From: Lactifluus volemus
Lineage: Eukaryota; Basidiomycota; Agaricomycetes; Russulales; Russulaceae
Length of the DNA stretch: 64,000 nt
Direction: 5' to 3'
NCBI GenBank assembly: GCA_022376515.1
Contig: WTXI01000007.1
Coordinates: forward strand, 620,001 to 684,000
The notes under the pieces were generated by a model. The model saw nothing but the letters and a program-made list of their open reading frames with translations. It made no database searches and had not been told where the DNA came from. How positions within the stretch are numbered: position 1 is the first letter of the stretch; every line of letters starts with the position of its first letter. Shown piece after piece: positions 21,804 through 32,644 of this stretch. Made by a program: the position numbers and the translations under genes.

Positions 21804-24487
21804 ATGGCTTCTCAACGGGCGAAGCAATTAGCAAAGAAGGTCGTACGATATCCAGAGGACCAACCTCCGATTGTCTCTTGTAAGGATTGGATTCAAAATC
21901 TCACCAAGGATCCCAAGGGCTTTGTAAGTTGATTGATCATCGCGTGCGTGCTTCCTTACTCTAAATAGGTTACCGACTACGTTTCCCGACTATTTCCTAT
22001 TACTCGTTGGATCACTCACTACAGTGAGCTCAGCTTAGTTCCTTACCACACTCCTTCATCTCTCCCCTAGATGTCGGTTGGGCAGCTGGCGATGTCATCG
22101 CTGGTCTTACTGTCGGCATGGTCGTCGTCCCTCAAAGCATGTCTTATGCAACGGTAGATCACATCCACCCCTTTCCTCTATCATATCTGAGCCATCCTAC
22201 CACAGATTGCGACCTTGCCAGTTCAATATGGCCTTTATTCCGCCTTCGTTGGTGTGATGGTATATTGTGTCCGTCGCATGTTCATCGAAATTCCTCCTTT
22301 CGTACCCAAACAGATTCCTCACAGTTGTTCGCCACGTCCAAAGATGTTTCTATTGGCCCCGTCGCGGTCATGTCTCTCCAGGTCTCTGAGATTATTAAAT
22401 ACATCGATAAAAAGTATCCCAACAGATGGTCTAGCCCAGAGATCGCCACCGAAGTAGCATTCATTTGCGGCTTCGCCCTCCTCGCCATTGGATTGCTCCG
22501 CCTCGGCTGGATAGTCGAGCTCATCCCTTTGCCCGCTATCGCCGGCTTCATAACGGGCTCCGCACTCAGTATTATCGCCGGCCAAATCCCTGGGCTCATG
22601 GGCATCACCGGTTTCAAGTCTGTTCCCTTTTACCTTCTATTCAAAGCCCGTCGCTGATATCCCGATGAAAAGTACACGCGCCGCTACGTACCATGTCATC
22701 ATCAACACCCTCAAGCATCTCGGTAGAACCCACAAGGACGCGATCTTCGGTCTAGTCGGCCTTTTTTCGTTGTATGCAATCCGCATAGGATGTGATCGCC
22801 TGTCGCGCCGTTACCCGCGCCGAGGTCTGTTTTCTCAACTCTCACTAGATCCCCGTCTCATCCTCACTGCGCAGCCCGCTTTTTTTTCTTCATCTCAACG
22901 TTCCGAAGTGCATTCGTCATCGTGGTCCTTACCTTTGCTTCTTGGCTATACGCTCGCCACCATAAGAGCAAAAAGGGTACATATCCAATCGCTGTCCTTG
23001 GGACCGTTCCCCGGGGTTTTAAAGCCGTCGGTACTCCCACGATCGACCATCACCTCATTAGCGCACTCGCACCAAAGCTCCCTGTGGCTACCATCATCTT
23101 GTTTCTCGAGCACATCTCCATCGCCAAATGTAAGTCAACGACTGCATTGTCGCTATCTAATTAATATTTGCGCAGCGTTTGGGCGTATCAACGGCTACAA
23201 AATCGACCCCAACCAGGAGCTCATTGCGATTGGCGTCACCAACACCGTCGGGACTTGCTTCGGTGCTTACCCCGCGACGGGTTCATTCTCACGGTCTGCC
23301 ATCAACTCCAAGGCTGGCGTGCGCACACCCCTTGCGGGTATTCTCGCTGGTATCATCGTTGTCGTCGCATTATACGGTCTCACCCCTGCCTTCTATTGGA
23401 TCCCCACCGCCGCACTTTCTGCTGTCATTATTCACGCCGTCGCCGATCTCGTCACCAAGCCCCCACAAGTGTACCAATTTTGGCGCCATAACCCATTGGA
23501 GTTTTTCATCTGGGCTGCCGCGGTCCTTGTGACCGTTTTCTCGAGCATTGAAAATGGCGTCTACGTTTCCATCGCAGCGTCTGCGGTGCTTCTCATATTC
23601 AGACTCGCACATCCGCGTGGCCACTTCCTCGGACGTGTTCGGGTACATTCCAATGGCAGCCCATCTGATGCGCGCGATGTATTCGTTCCCCTCTCTCATA
23701 ACCGCGTCATCAATCCGCAGATCCGCGTCGGGCCCCCTCCACAAGGCATCCTCATCTACCGCTTTGAAGAGACGTTCCTCTATCCGAACTCCAGCAAGCT
23801 TAACAGCACGATTGTGGATCATGTCAAGGCAAATATGCGTCGTGGGAAGGATCTGCGTTTGATTCCGCTCTCAGACCGCCCTTGGAACGACCCTGGCCCA
23901 CGTCGCGGTGTTGAGTACGAGTGGGAAGAAAACCTAAGTAGGCCCGTACTACGTGCCATCGTCCTGGACTTTTCCACCGTGTGAGTTTGCATTTGTCGGA
24001 GTACTTCAGTCACATCATTGACGTATCTTTTTGCAGTTCCCAGGTTGATACGACGTCAGTTCAAGCGCTCATGGACACTCGTAAAGAGGTAGAACGTTGG
24101 ACAAACCGCCCTGTCGAATTTCATTTTGCGACAATCCTATCGCCATGGATACGCCGTTGCCTCATCGCGGGTGGTTTTGGCTATGAGCACAGCTCACGAA
24201 CTCATGACGTTACCGGCGTCGTGTCATATGATGCTTCACAAGCTGGCCCTTCTCAGTCGGATGTGGAAACGGGTGAGACGAAAGGGAGCTTGCTTCCCGA
24301 CCCTTCGTATGGCGAGATTCGTCACGGAGAGGCGTCCGCCGTCCAGATTGACACTCCATACTTCCATCTCGATTTAGCGGAGGCTGTTGCAGCGGCCGAG
24401 GCAGGACTTCTGACGCTCACACCACAATCGTCGGCCTCGCCGTCGGTGCATAAAGGAGACGACAAGGTTGACGTTGTTCTTGGATAA
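21804..24487 (+). CDS. Sulfate permease (SulP family) with STAS domain
   Basis: Plasma-membrane sulfate/proton transporter of the SLC26/SulP family, like yeast Sul1/Sul2. The start MASQRAKQLAKKVV is followed by FPITRWITHYNVGWAAGDV and the SulP signature AGLTVGMVVVPQSMSYAT. Then come LPVQYGLYSAFVG, FATSKDVSIGPVAVMSL, the membrane segments around CGFALLAIGLLRLG and LIPLPAIAGFITGSALSI, FLEHISIAKSFGRINGYKID, NTVGTCFGAYPATGSFSRSA (conserved), and further hydrophobic segments to about position 23600. The cytoplasmic C-terminus has the STAS core AIVLDFSTVSQVDTTSVQAL split by an intron at about 23980-24038. At least six introns are needed before 23200. The protein is roughly 750 residues, normal for the family, and appears intact. 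Confidence 0.93.
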
Positions 24488-25601
24488 ACACGGGTGCCGC
24501 ATTGTATGCTTGAATTTGAAATGGGTTCGAACTATGATTTCATTTTACGTAGCAGTTATGAAAAGAAACCTTCTTGGTAACTTTGAAAGCGAACGCATGA
24601 CGTCAAACGACACGAACACTGTTCCATTATCCCAAACTTCAAAACTGTACGACGCGGATCATTCACCCGTTTCCAGTAAGCTTTTCACACGCATGCCTCC
24701 TCTTTCACTACACGGTCGATGATTCCACACACGGGTGCTAGAAAAAGATTTACAGGGGGGTATACGTCATGATTTATCGTGGCGCATTCCTCATCTCTGT
24801 TCGCTTTTTATGACCGCCAAATGGCAACCGACTCGGACACATTGTGTGTGATATCATCGGCCGGCAGAATGTGCAGATCCCCTGATTCTATAGAAAGAAA
24901 GTAAACCACTTTCCCCACAAAGGTTGCGCCCCCCAGACGGTGACTCCCATGTCCCAAGACCAAAACGTCGATAATAGGTGCACATACCTACCTAGCAAAA
25001 GGTTGTGACGTCTGTATGTAGGTATAAACAGGGAGGGGAGCTCGAGCTCTGACTGATCTAATGGATTCTCCGAAATAACTTTCCCCCTTTGCATTTTTTT
25101 TTTTTGACGAACGAGCAGCTTGTGGGACCTTTTGAATGTGGTAAAATCGCATGATTCAACGCCTAGAACTTTGACGCGGCGCTATGTCTCCTCATCCCGG
25201 GCCCCGACACCGTACAATCCTTCGCTTATCCCCTAAAATGCTGAAAACGCGCGAAACGAGTGTGTTGGTTGCGGTCATGGAATGGAAAAACTGTACTACG
25301 TTGCATCGGTTCGATTTCGGGCGGGCACGAATCGATGGGAGAGATATACCTTGACAAGCCATCATGCATCATGTGGCGGGCTTTCTCCCACACTAGCTAC
25401 ACGCCATCGCTTTTCGGACGACAGCTCTCGAAGCTGCAGCTAGCTACTTGCACACACAGAGATCATATATGTCCACACGTGCACGTTTCCTGCTTTTAAG
25501 TTTCCTGCATACCCCACACTACTCTCGGCCCATAACTTGTGCCCGAATCTTGTGATAATTCTTACATCTATGCACGCTCAGCTCACACCAGAAGTGCTGA
25601 C
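24488..25601. other. Gene-free interval left of the LTR element
   Basis: No gene recognised. The sequence has short T and A runs and some repeated TAGGTA/TACCTA near 24980-25025. It is probably the 3' flank of the sulfate permease gene plus spacer into which the LTR element inserted. Confidence 0.5.
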
Positions 25602-25606
25602 GTTGT

Positions 25607-25804
25607 TGTTGGGATTTGGCACCTACAGTATCGTCGTGTCGGAGTTAGGAATGGTGGAATCATGTGAAAGCCGTTAGTACCCTCACAGTCATGTGGAAAC
25701 AGTTAAATACCAGCTACTCTCGTAACAAACAATCCAAGCTCTTCGTTCCCAATTGCTTCCTCAGCGCTTTCCTCTGAGCTGCTGAGCTCAAATTCACTTT
25801 TACA
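25607..25804 (+). repeat. 5' long terminal repeat
   Basis: Begins TGTTGGGATT and ends TTTTACA, matching 27127-27325. Immediately downstream is GACTATGAGACCTGGGC, in which TATGAG is complementary to the CUCAUA of an initiator-Met anticodon loop. That would fit the half-tRNA primer site of some Copia/Ty5 elements, but the match is short. Confidence 0.88.
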
Positions 25805-25949
25805 GACTATGAGACCTGGGCTCCGGCCCAGGGTTTCCAAGCATCCATGCTGCCTCCCTCTACTGTCCTCGCTTGGCTTATGTCTCAGCAACACCCCGCT
25901 GCCGCCTCTAGGATGTAAGTACATACTCATGTGGAGATGAATCTAGCCA

Positions 25950-26066
25950 TCCATATTTCTTATATGGCTTCCACCATATTCCAGGTGATAACCAACAGAA
26001 TGTTCACTGTGAGTGTTCTGTTGGTTATTGCCTGGAATATGATGGAAGCCGTATAGGAAATATGGT
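25950..26066. repeat. Long inverted repeat inside the LTR element
   Basis: Arm about 25950-26000 and arm about 26014-26066 pair over about 50 bases with roughly five mismatches, around a loop with TGTTCACTGTGAGT. Paired blocks include CCATATTTC/GAAATATGG, GGCTTCC/GGAAGCC, ATATTCCAGG/CCTGGAATAT and AACCAACAGAA/TTCTGTTGGTT. A smaller hairpin follows near 26084-26115 (GTGTGACT/AGTCACAC). The role is unknown; it might be a packaging or dimerisation structure, or a nested foldback element. Confidence 0.8.
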
Positions 26067-26880
26067 GGTCCACATGCAATGGGGTGTGACTAGAACTGGC
26101 TCTCTCCAGTCACACTGGTAGGCCCCCCAGCGGGCACATCGCCACCTCTCACACCGCCGCGGCACCAACGACGTTTGAATCGCCTTTATCGACCACGTCA
26201 TCTGCTCAGCTTGCACTGTCAGCATTGGCCACACTCCCTGCACCAGCCGCACAGTCCGCGCCATAAGCACAGTTCGCACCGTCAGCAGCACTTGGCAAAT
26301 TGCGACTTTGACTCGCAACCTCGCTTTGACACACCGCCTTTCAAACAAGACAGTCGTGACACCCCGCAGCAGTACTGTGACCACACGGAGCTTGTTCTCA
26401 AAGTCTACTGCCTCCTGGATGCCATCAGAGTCAAAAAGGCCCCGCCTGCTCCAACAATGGATCTTGTCAGCACAGAAAAATCGGCACGCAACAGCGATGC
26501 GCCTACGGGAAGTACACTCGGGCTCAACGCCAACGGCCACTCGAAGGCCGGCCGCCGCGACGACGTCAGCGCCAACGGCAGCGATCAGCCTTCAACACGG
26601 CCAGCACCCCCTCTTGCGCACGATGCGATACCGTCACTGATGCTATTCACGGCCGACCACTGGCAACGACATCACGGGACCACCCTGCCGTCCTCAGAGG
26701 GCTCAACACTTACGACCGCAACGTCAGGTAGACGACCTTTCCACAGGTCGACCATTCCGACGCCATTCGAAAGTTCCATGATGCCCATCGCAGTGCACGG
26801 CGCTGGTATTGATAACCACCACCAAACCATTCCAGTCATGCTCGCTCGACGCTCGCTGTACAAAGTTCAAGCCTCACAGC

Positions 26881-27045
26881 GCTCGCTTATGGAGTTGGAG
26901 CCTCACAGTGCTCGCTTACAGAGCTTACAGAGCTCGCTCACAAAGCTTGAGCCCAATGCCGCTCGCTCACGATAGCTTGAGCCCGATGTCCTCGCTCACA
27001 AAAAGCGAGAGCCTGATGCTGCTCGCTTACACAGCTTGAGCTTGC
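26881..27045. repeat. Degenerate tandem repeat, about 25-30 nt period
   Basis: At least six units share GCTCGCTYAC followed by AGCTTGAGCC and TGATGC/TGATGT-type ends, near 26881, 26910, 26933, 26961, 26990 and 27020. Units differ by indels. It lies just before the polypurine tract and right LTR, so it belongs to the element interior. Confidence 0.7.
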
Positions 27046-27126
27046 ATTCCGAGTCATCACGCAGTCAGCACCCTCGCAATCAGCACCCACGATCGATGGA
27101 AGTACGTCACGCAGGGTGAGGGGGTG

Positions 27127-27325
27127 TGTTGGGATTTGGCACCCCTATCGTGTCGGAGTTACGGATGGTGGAATCATGAGAAAGCTGTTAGTACCCTCAT
27201 AGTCATGTGGAACAGTTAAATACCAGCTACTTTTGTAGCAACCAATCCAAGCTCTTCGTTCCCAATTGCTTCCTCAGCGCTCATTCGCTTTCCTCTGAAC
27301 TGCTGAGCTCAAATTCACTTTTACA
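27127..27325 (+). repeat. 3' long terminal repeat
   Basis: Direct copy of 25607-25804 with scattered substitutions, small deletions near the start, and an extra TCATTCGC-like insertion near 27281. It is preceded by a purine-rich tract ending near 27126 and followed by the GTTGT target duplicate at 27326-27330. Confidence 0.88.
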
Positions 27326-27330
27326 GTTGT

Positions 27331-29190
27331 TGGCTCAAACCATGCTTGCTTGCAGTTGGCACTGCACACGATGAAGGGATGAGACTGGCACATATACGAA
27401 GGCACAGTGTACTGTATGCTAGGCTTAAGAGCAAAAGAGACTTACCGTGTGCTCTTTGAAATGATTCACAAGTACAGCATAGGCACCCGGGACGTGAGTG
27501 AACGTATTGCTGATGGTCGACAGTGACCTGGCTGCACTCCGCATGATCTTATATGGCGAAGGTGGGACGAGTAAAGTCGACAGTGAAAAGTGAGTCAAAT
27601 GTAGACGGCGGATACAAGTGAATCGTGCTTGTCCGTGACTACTGACTTGACAAGGAATACAGGTGTTGCCCACTGTTTGGCAAAAGCAGCTTACACAGGA
27701 GCACTAGCGGCAACCTTGATTGGTGGAAGGACGGTCGGCAAACGCACTGAGCAATTGGAAGTACTTACGCTCTCCTGTAAGTGATTAACAGATCCACCAA
27801 AGCGGGGGGACAGGGGAAGATGGGAGAGATTCGGCGGGTCAGTGTAACCTTGTGGTGATTTGCACCAGTGCCAGTTCCCTCCTGTCGCCGAAAGCAAGCG
27901 GGTATTGTTGTCCCGCCCTACAGACCTCGCGTTTACCCAATGGAGACTCCGTATTCTTGGGTCTGAATTGAATCACCTTGTTCGAGTCCCGAGATGCAAG
28001 CATCTCAAGAACGCACCCACTGTAAGCCGTGACCCGAAATACGTACTACCAGATGGATCTCAAGGTACCAATCGGAGACGACGATTCATAGGTCACAGCG
28101 TAAGAGCACTTATGGAGCCACATGAATGGTGACAAGCACTTCCTCAAGAGTTAGATAAGACATCCCAAACAACTCGAAAGCGAGTAGGTCTCAACGAGTT
28201 TGGCCCATGAAGGACACGTGCTCAATCTCACACCAGTCCCTCACTCGGAATTGCACAGTACCCGGAGGCTGTGCATAGTTAATGACTGAAAGCATACCTC
28301 GCGGTACATGGCACAACGATAAAACATGTTTCCAAAGAAAAAAGTATAGTGCGAGCCGGATTCAGAGAGCAAGATGAAAAAGTATACCTCTCGGGTGCTT
28401 CCGCTGAGCATTGCGTGTCACATTCTCGCCGGATGGGCAGTGCATCGTCTCAGCCTTGAATGGTCAAGATCGTGTGACCGAATGAGCTAGAGACTACGAC
28501 TACCCGCTCCACGAGGATGCGGCAAACAAGAGTCGAGCAGGATGACCACGAAAAAGGGGCACTGCCTCCTCGCTGATGTTGTCTTATGTGTCGTCAGTGT
28601 CGTCGAGTCAAGACAAGGTCCTATGAGGTCGAAAGAAAGACTATAAAAGCAGTCGATGACCTCAAAGGCCGAGAACGATGGGTTTTGAGAAGGGACAGTG
28701 TACGGATGCCTAGCTGTGAGGCTGAAGAGTGGGGAGTGGGGAGATGGGACATCGCAAAACAGTAAAGTGAGGGCGAATATAAGGAAAACGGAATAGGGGA
28801 GAAGAATGACGGGAGCAGAGCACCGATGACATGTGATTCGGGATGAAGAGAGGAGGAGAGGAAGCAAGCGATTTAGGAGCGATTGTGGGCATGAATCTAC
28901 CAAAAGGTGAAAAATCCAACTGAAAAAGTGTAAAGCAGAAAACACGACGATGCACCATCGAAGTTCACCACGCCACATGGACGCGAAAAACTTTGAAGGG
29001 AAAACACGTTAACAAATCGGATCATGGGGACATGGGAATAGCCAGTAATCAGCCCGACCATCTTATATGAGGAAATGGATTACCAAATTGATGGATGATA
29101 AATATTGTTGCCGCGGTCCGGTCCGGTGCTGATCGAGTCGACAGCTCGAGAATCATTAAAAACGTTCTGTTTGGAAGCTACGGGTGACCC
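27331..29190. other. Gene-free interval right of the LTR element
   Basis: No recognisable family. A minus-strand open frame at 27425-27673 has a plausible exon end (VPGAYAVLVNHFKEH followed by a GTAAGT donor) and could be part of an unidentified minus-strand gene. A minus frame at 28487-28978 is Ser/Phe/Leu-rich because the plus strand is purine-rich there, and is not convincing. Confidence 0.45.
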
Positions 29191-30592
29191 ATGTTCTTGC
29201 GGTATCCGCGCGCAATACCTCCTGTCCTCTCGGGCTTTTGCATTCGTTTACTCTCTGCTACCGCGTCTCCTTACGCGGGTCACAATAAAGTATGTGTCCT
29301 CGGCTCACCTGTTTCCGCCAACCCTATTTACATGCGCCTCCTCCAGTGGTCAAAGATCCAACAAAAGAAAGGTATTAACGATCAGCGTCGTGGCCAAATC
29401 TATGCCCGAGCTTTCCGAGTAAGCATGTTTACGCTCCGTTTTTTTTTTCACCCTCAGATTAACACGTGCGTGTGTAGGACATCATGATCACAGCACGCAG
29501 TCAGTCCAGATCTCCGCTTATCTGCAACCGACGACGGCATTCCACTGATTGATGACGCGTTGCAGATGGCGGGTCCGCTGATCCACAGACGAACGTCACA
29601 CTTTTTAACGTGATCAAAAGGGCGCGCGCGGATGGCGTGCCCAAGGCGAACATCGAAAACGCATTACAGAAGGTATGCATTTGTACCCTCCCTTTTTTTT
29701 TTTTTTTTGATGAGCCCGCTTCTCACTCGATTATTTCCTGCTCTTGACGATGGGCTTGACTGACCGTCCTCCCTTTTTTTTTTACGATGAGCCCGCTTCT
29801 CACTTGATTGTTCCCCGCTCTTGACGATGGGCTTGACTGACCGCCTCCCCCTTTTTTGGCACGTGATTTTTTTTCCGATGCACAGGCGACGACACGAGGG
29901 AAGGATGGCGGGAGCCAGCTTGCGAAGTACGAGGTGCTAGCACACGGCTCTGTCGGACTTATCATGTACGTACTTTCCCGACAGTTCTCCCGACCGTGAC
30001 CGTCCTAATGCGCGGAAGAGAGTGTCTGACAGACAATGGAAACCGCACGCTACACCAAATCCGGGAGATCCTCAATGAGCATAAGTGTGTCGACTGCCCT
30101 TCTTCTCCCTTTCTTCGCTCTTAGTCTTCGTTCCCTGATCCGGCGGATAGCGCGCGGTTTGCGACGGTTAACTTCATGTTCCGGCATAGAGGGCGGGTGC
30201 GCGTCGCGCTCAGCAAGCAGGATGTAGCAAGTGGGTGGGTGGACAAACTACTTGATGAAGTGCTCCCCGCAGGTGCGGAAGATTTTGACCAGGTCACTGG
30301 AGCTGGGGAAGACGTGGAAGTCGAGGTACGTTACACCGTCATTCGGGTCATCCTACGTCCTACCAATCTGATGCACCGATAGATCATGTGTGCACCAAAT
30401 GCGCTGGGAAAGATCACGGATGCTGTCACCAAGTCCGGTTTTTCACAGGGGTTGCTGTCCAGTGAGCTCATATATGCACCGGCCGAGGATGCTGTGGCGG
30501 ATGAGGAACTAAATAATATGGTAAAGGATTTGCTGTCTGATTTAGAAGGGAATGAGAGCACACTGAGAGTGTGGACCACGCTCGACTCCTGA
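29191..30592 (+). CDS. TACO1: Mitochondrial YebC/TACO1-type translational activator
   Basis: YebC/PmpR family protein. TACO1 helps mitochondrial ribosomes translate COX1, likely across difficult codons. The N-terminus MFLRYPRAIPPVLSGFCIRL is basic and hydrophobic, like a mitochondrial presequence. Then comes the family signature AGHNKWSKIQQKKGINDQRR, with the intron falling between K and W. Further blocks are FNVIKRARADGVPKANIE, TRGKDGGSQLAKYEVLA, IIECLTDNGNRTLHQIREI, FATVNFMFRHRGRVRVAL and IMCAPNALGKITDAV. Eight exons (29191-29289, 29347-29418, 29478-29499, 29566-29672, 29886-29965, 30019-30084, 30151-30325, 30383-30592) give 276 residues, a normal size. The large fourth intron contains a tandem duplication. 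No defect is seen. Confidence 0.93.
29709..29858. repeat. Tandem duplication (77-nt period) within a TACO1 intron
   Basis: Copies begin GATGAGCCCGCTTCTCAC at 29709 and 29786 and continue through GCTCTTGACGATGGGCTTG to TGACCG. They differ at a few bases and are separated by T runs. They inflate intron 4 to 213 nt where neighbours are about 50-60. Confidence 0.85.
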
Positions 30593-31330
30593 CATGGCGT
30601 GACATCCAACATTTCATGCAGAATATAATTCAATGAATTGATTATGGTACTTGTTGGCTTCCTATGGAGTGCAAGTGGATGGTGGGCCAAGGCGACATAA
30701 GGCAGCTCGACCATCTCAGCGAAATATGGAACAACTAATCCTTGAGAGTCTTCCCTAACCGCGCTAGATGATAGTTGATTGATGGTCTATGTTGTTTACG
30801 CTTCATGGGCTGTCGTGCATACAGTCAGCTCTCCGCTGTGAACGAAGGTCGAGAGGATCGCACCGCTGTGCGCATGCATTCATACAGAGCCTGGGCATGC
30901 TCACGACAGGCTCCGACCGACCTGATGTCGGTCGTAGCTGCCCAACATCCCAGCATAGACGCGAGTTGCGGGCCGCAGAGCACAACCGGTGGGTCTACAG
31001 CATACCAGAAAAAAAAAAGAAGTGCGAGAAGTGAGCGAGGCGGGTTCGATTTAGCTTTGAGAGACGGATGAACGCACTTTTTTGAGGACGAACTTTGAGT
31101 TTCTTTATTTGCATGGTGCTTATATGTCTTATACCCACTCGTTTTCTACGCAATCGAAGGGTATTGGGTGTAGTAGAGCGTTCAGCGGATTATTACGGGA
31201 AGGCCACGTGGTCCGGAATTTATGACCGGCGTCCTTTTCTTTGCCCACCTTCCGACGACAACAAAGCTCGCTCATCTATCCATCTCCGTCTCTCTCTTTT
31301 CGCAACAACTCGGCTCTTCATCAAACAAAC
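30593..31330. other. Spacer between TACO1 and the E2 gene
   Basis: No gene recognised. It contains a perfect 8-bp stem with 5-nt loop (CGACCGAC/GTCGGTCG) near 30916-30936. The last about 100 bases before the next ATG are pyrimidine-rich, typical of a fungal promoter. Confidence 0.5.
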
Positions 31331-32644
31331 ATGGCCGTCCCTCGCATGCTCAACAAAAACAACTCTGGTGAGGCTCGTATCTTGAGTCATATCGGCCCTT
31401 TTTTTTGGTGACACCTCCCCCCTCCCGCAGCCGTCAAGCGCATCATGCAGGAGGCCCGCGAGCTTGCGAATGACCCAAGTACCGAGTATTCTGCCGCACC
31501 ACTGGAGGTTTGTACTGCCCAGCGACTGCTTTCATAGGTCGCTTACCGCCAATCATTTTAGGACGACATTTTTGTGGGTTTCTCCCCATTACTTTCCGTT
31601 GCCACCACGCAAGTCAGTCAGTGCTCACATTTTACAAAATTTGTCCTGTAGGAATGGCACTGTACCCTGCGAGGGCCTGCGGGGACAGATTTTGAAGGGG
31701 GACTGTATCACTTTCGCATCCGACTGCCGGCAGAATACCCATTCCGTCCACCAAGCATCATGCTACTCACCCCCAACGGCAGGTTTGAGCTGAACACAAA
31801 AGTGAGTTTACATTCTTCTCTGGTTCTATATCACCGTTTATTGTATGTAGATCTGTATCAGCTTCACGAATTGTGAGGTGTTCCTTGCCTTGTTTCGAGG
31901 ATCCGAATTTACTTTGAAACTACGGCAGACCACGAGGAACTGTGGCAGCCTGCGTGGGGCGTGCGGACTGGTTCGTGTCGGATTAGTTTCAAAGTGATCT
32001 TCCTATCGTGCTGAATCGGGTCATCACAAAGCTATAATCGGACTCCAAGGCTTCTTCCCTTTGAAAGGACAAACCGCGATGGGTGTCGGTGCGCTTGAGG
32101 CTCCATCAAGTGAGCGCAAGCGTCTCGCCGCCTTGTACGCATCTACCTCGTATTCTGTTTCTTATTCCATCGCTCATTTTCTCCGAATGTTCCAAGGTCG
32201 AGAGATTGGGTTTGCCCCCGTTGCAACCGGTCAAATATAGAATGCCTACCCGATCCTCCACAGACGAACGACGTGGCCCCCGGTCCGACGAGCGAAGTAA
32301 AGACGTCATCCGAGGCAGAGATCATTTCAACCCCCGCCGAATCAAACCCGGCTCAACCCGCGGAGAGTGAGGTCCCGGTGCCTACGCGAGCCGCGGCTGT
32401 AGATGGTGCAAGTGAGGTGAGAGGGAGTGAGGTGACAACCCCCGTTGTTACTTCGTCTCTGCCGAGCTCTTCGACACCCTTGTCAACCCCCACAAGTGCT
32501 CGTGGTGCTCACCAAGCTAGCACAACTCCTGCTTTTCAGCCTTCACACACATCTACGACTGTGCGTCCGCCGATGCTGCTGGACACGGCGATTTGTGTTC
32601 TGTTGGTACTCGTATTTGCGCTGCTTTGCAGGCGTGTCTTTTAG
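31331..32644 (+). CDS. UBC6: Tail-anchored ubiquitin-conjugating enzyme E2 (Ubc6/UBE2J type)
   Basis: ER membrane E2 that works in ER-associated degradation. Eight exons (31331-31367, 31431-31507, 31562-31573, 31652-31801, 31851-31872, 31929-31970, 32032-32134, 32197-32644) give 296 residues. The UBC fold reads AVKRIMQEARELANDPS, EWHCTLRGPAGTDFEGGLYH, RIRLPAEYPFRPPSIMLLTP and NGRFELNTKICISFTNYHEE, with the active Cys in KICIS and no HPN tripeptide, as in Ubc6-type enzymes, then LWQPAWGVRTAIIGLQGFFP. After it come a CPRC motif (SRDWVCPRCNRSN), a Ser/Thr/Pro-rich linker, and a single C-terminal membrane helix (TAICVLLVLVFALLCRRVF) ending at the stop. Exon 3 is only 12 nt. Choosing between Ubc6 and UBE2J1 orthology would need a tree. 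Confidence 0.9.

Larger units (their letters stand above)
25607..27325 (+). mobile_element. Small non-autonomous LTR retrotransposon
   Basis: Two direct repeats bound the element: 25607-25804 and 27127-27325. Both start TGTTGGGATTTGGCAC and end CACTTTTACA, so they have canonical TG...CA ends. The 5 bases before the left LTR (25602-25606) and after the right LTR (27326-27330) are both GTTGT, a target-site duplication. Just before the right LTR is a purine tract, AGGGTGAGGGGG, fitting a polypurine primer site, which sets the orientation as plus. The interior is about 1.3 kb and encodes no protease, integrase, reverse transcriptase or gag motif that I can see; its longest open frame (26175-26975) is low-complexity. 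It is therefore a deletion or TRIM/LARD-type derivative that needs proteins from elsewhere. The LTRs differ by several substitutions and a small insertion in the right copy, so it is not brand new. Confidence 0.88.

Noticed and set aside
26175..26975. 266-codon frame inside the LTR element as a gag protein
   Set aside because: His/Ser/Pro-rich low complexity without a zinc knuckle or capsid-like motif. Another frame looks equally open with a stop, so a functional gag is not supported.
27960..27995. GTTCGAGTCCC as a tRNA T-arm
   Set aside because: No matching acceptor stem, D-arm or anticodon arm at the proper distances on either strand.
28487..28978. 163-codon minus-strand frame as a membrane protein
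   Set aside because: Its Ser/Leu/Phe content follows from purine bias of the plus strand; no motifs or splice context.
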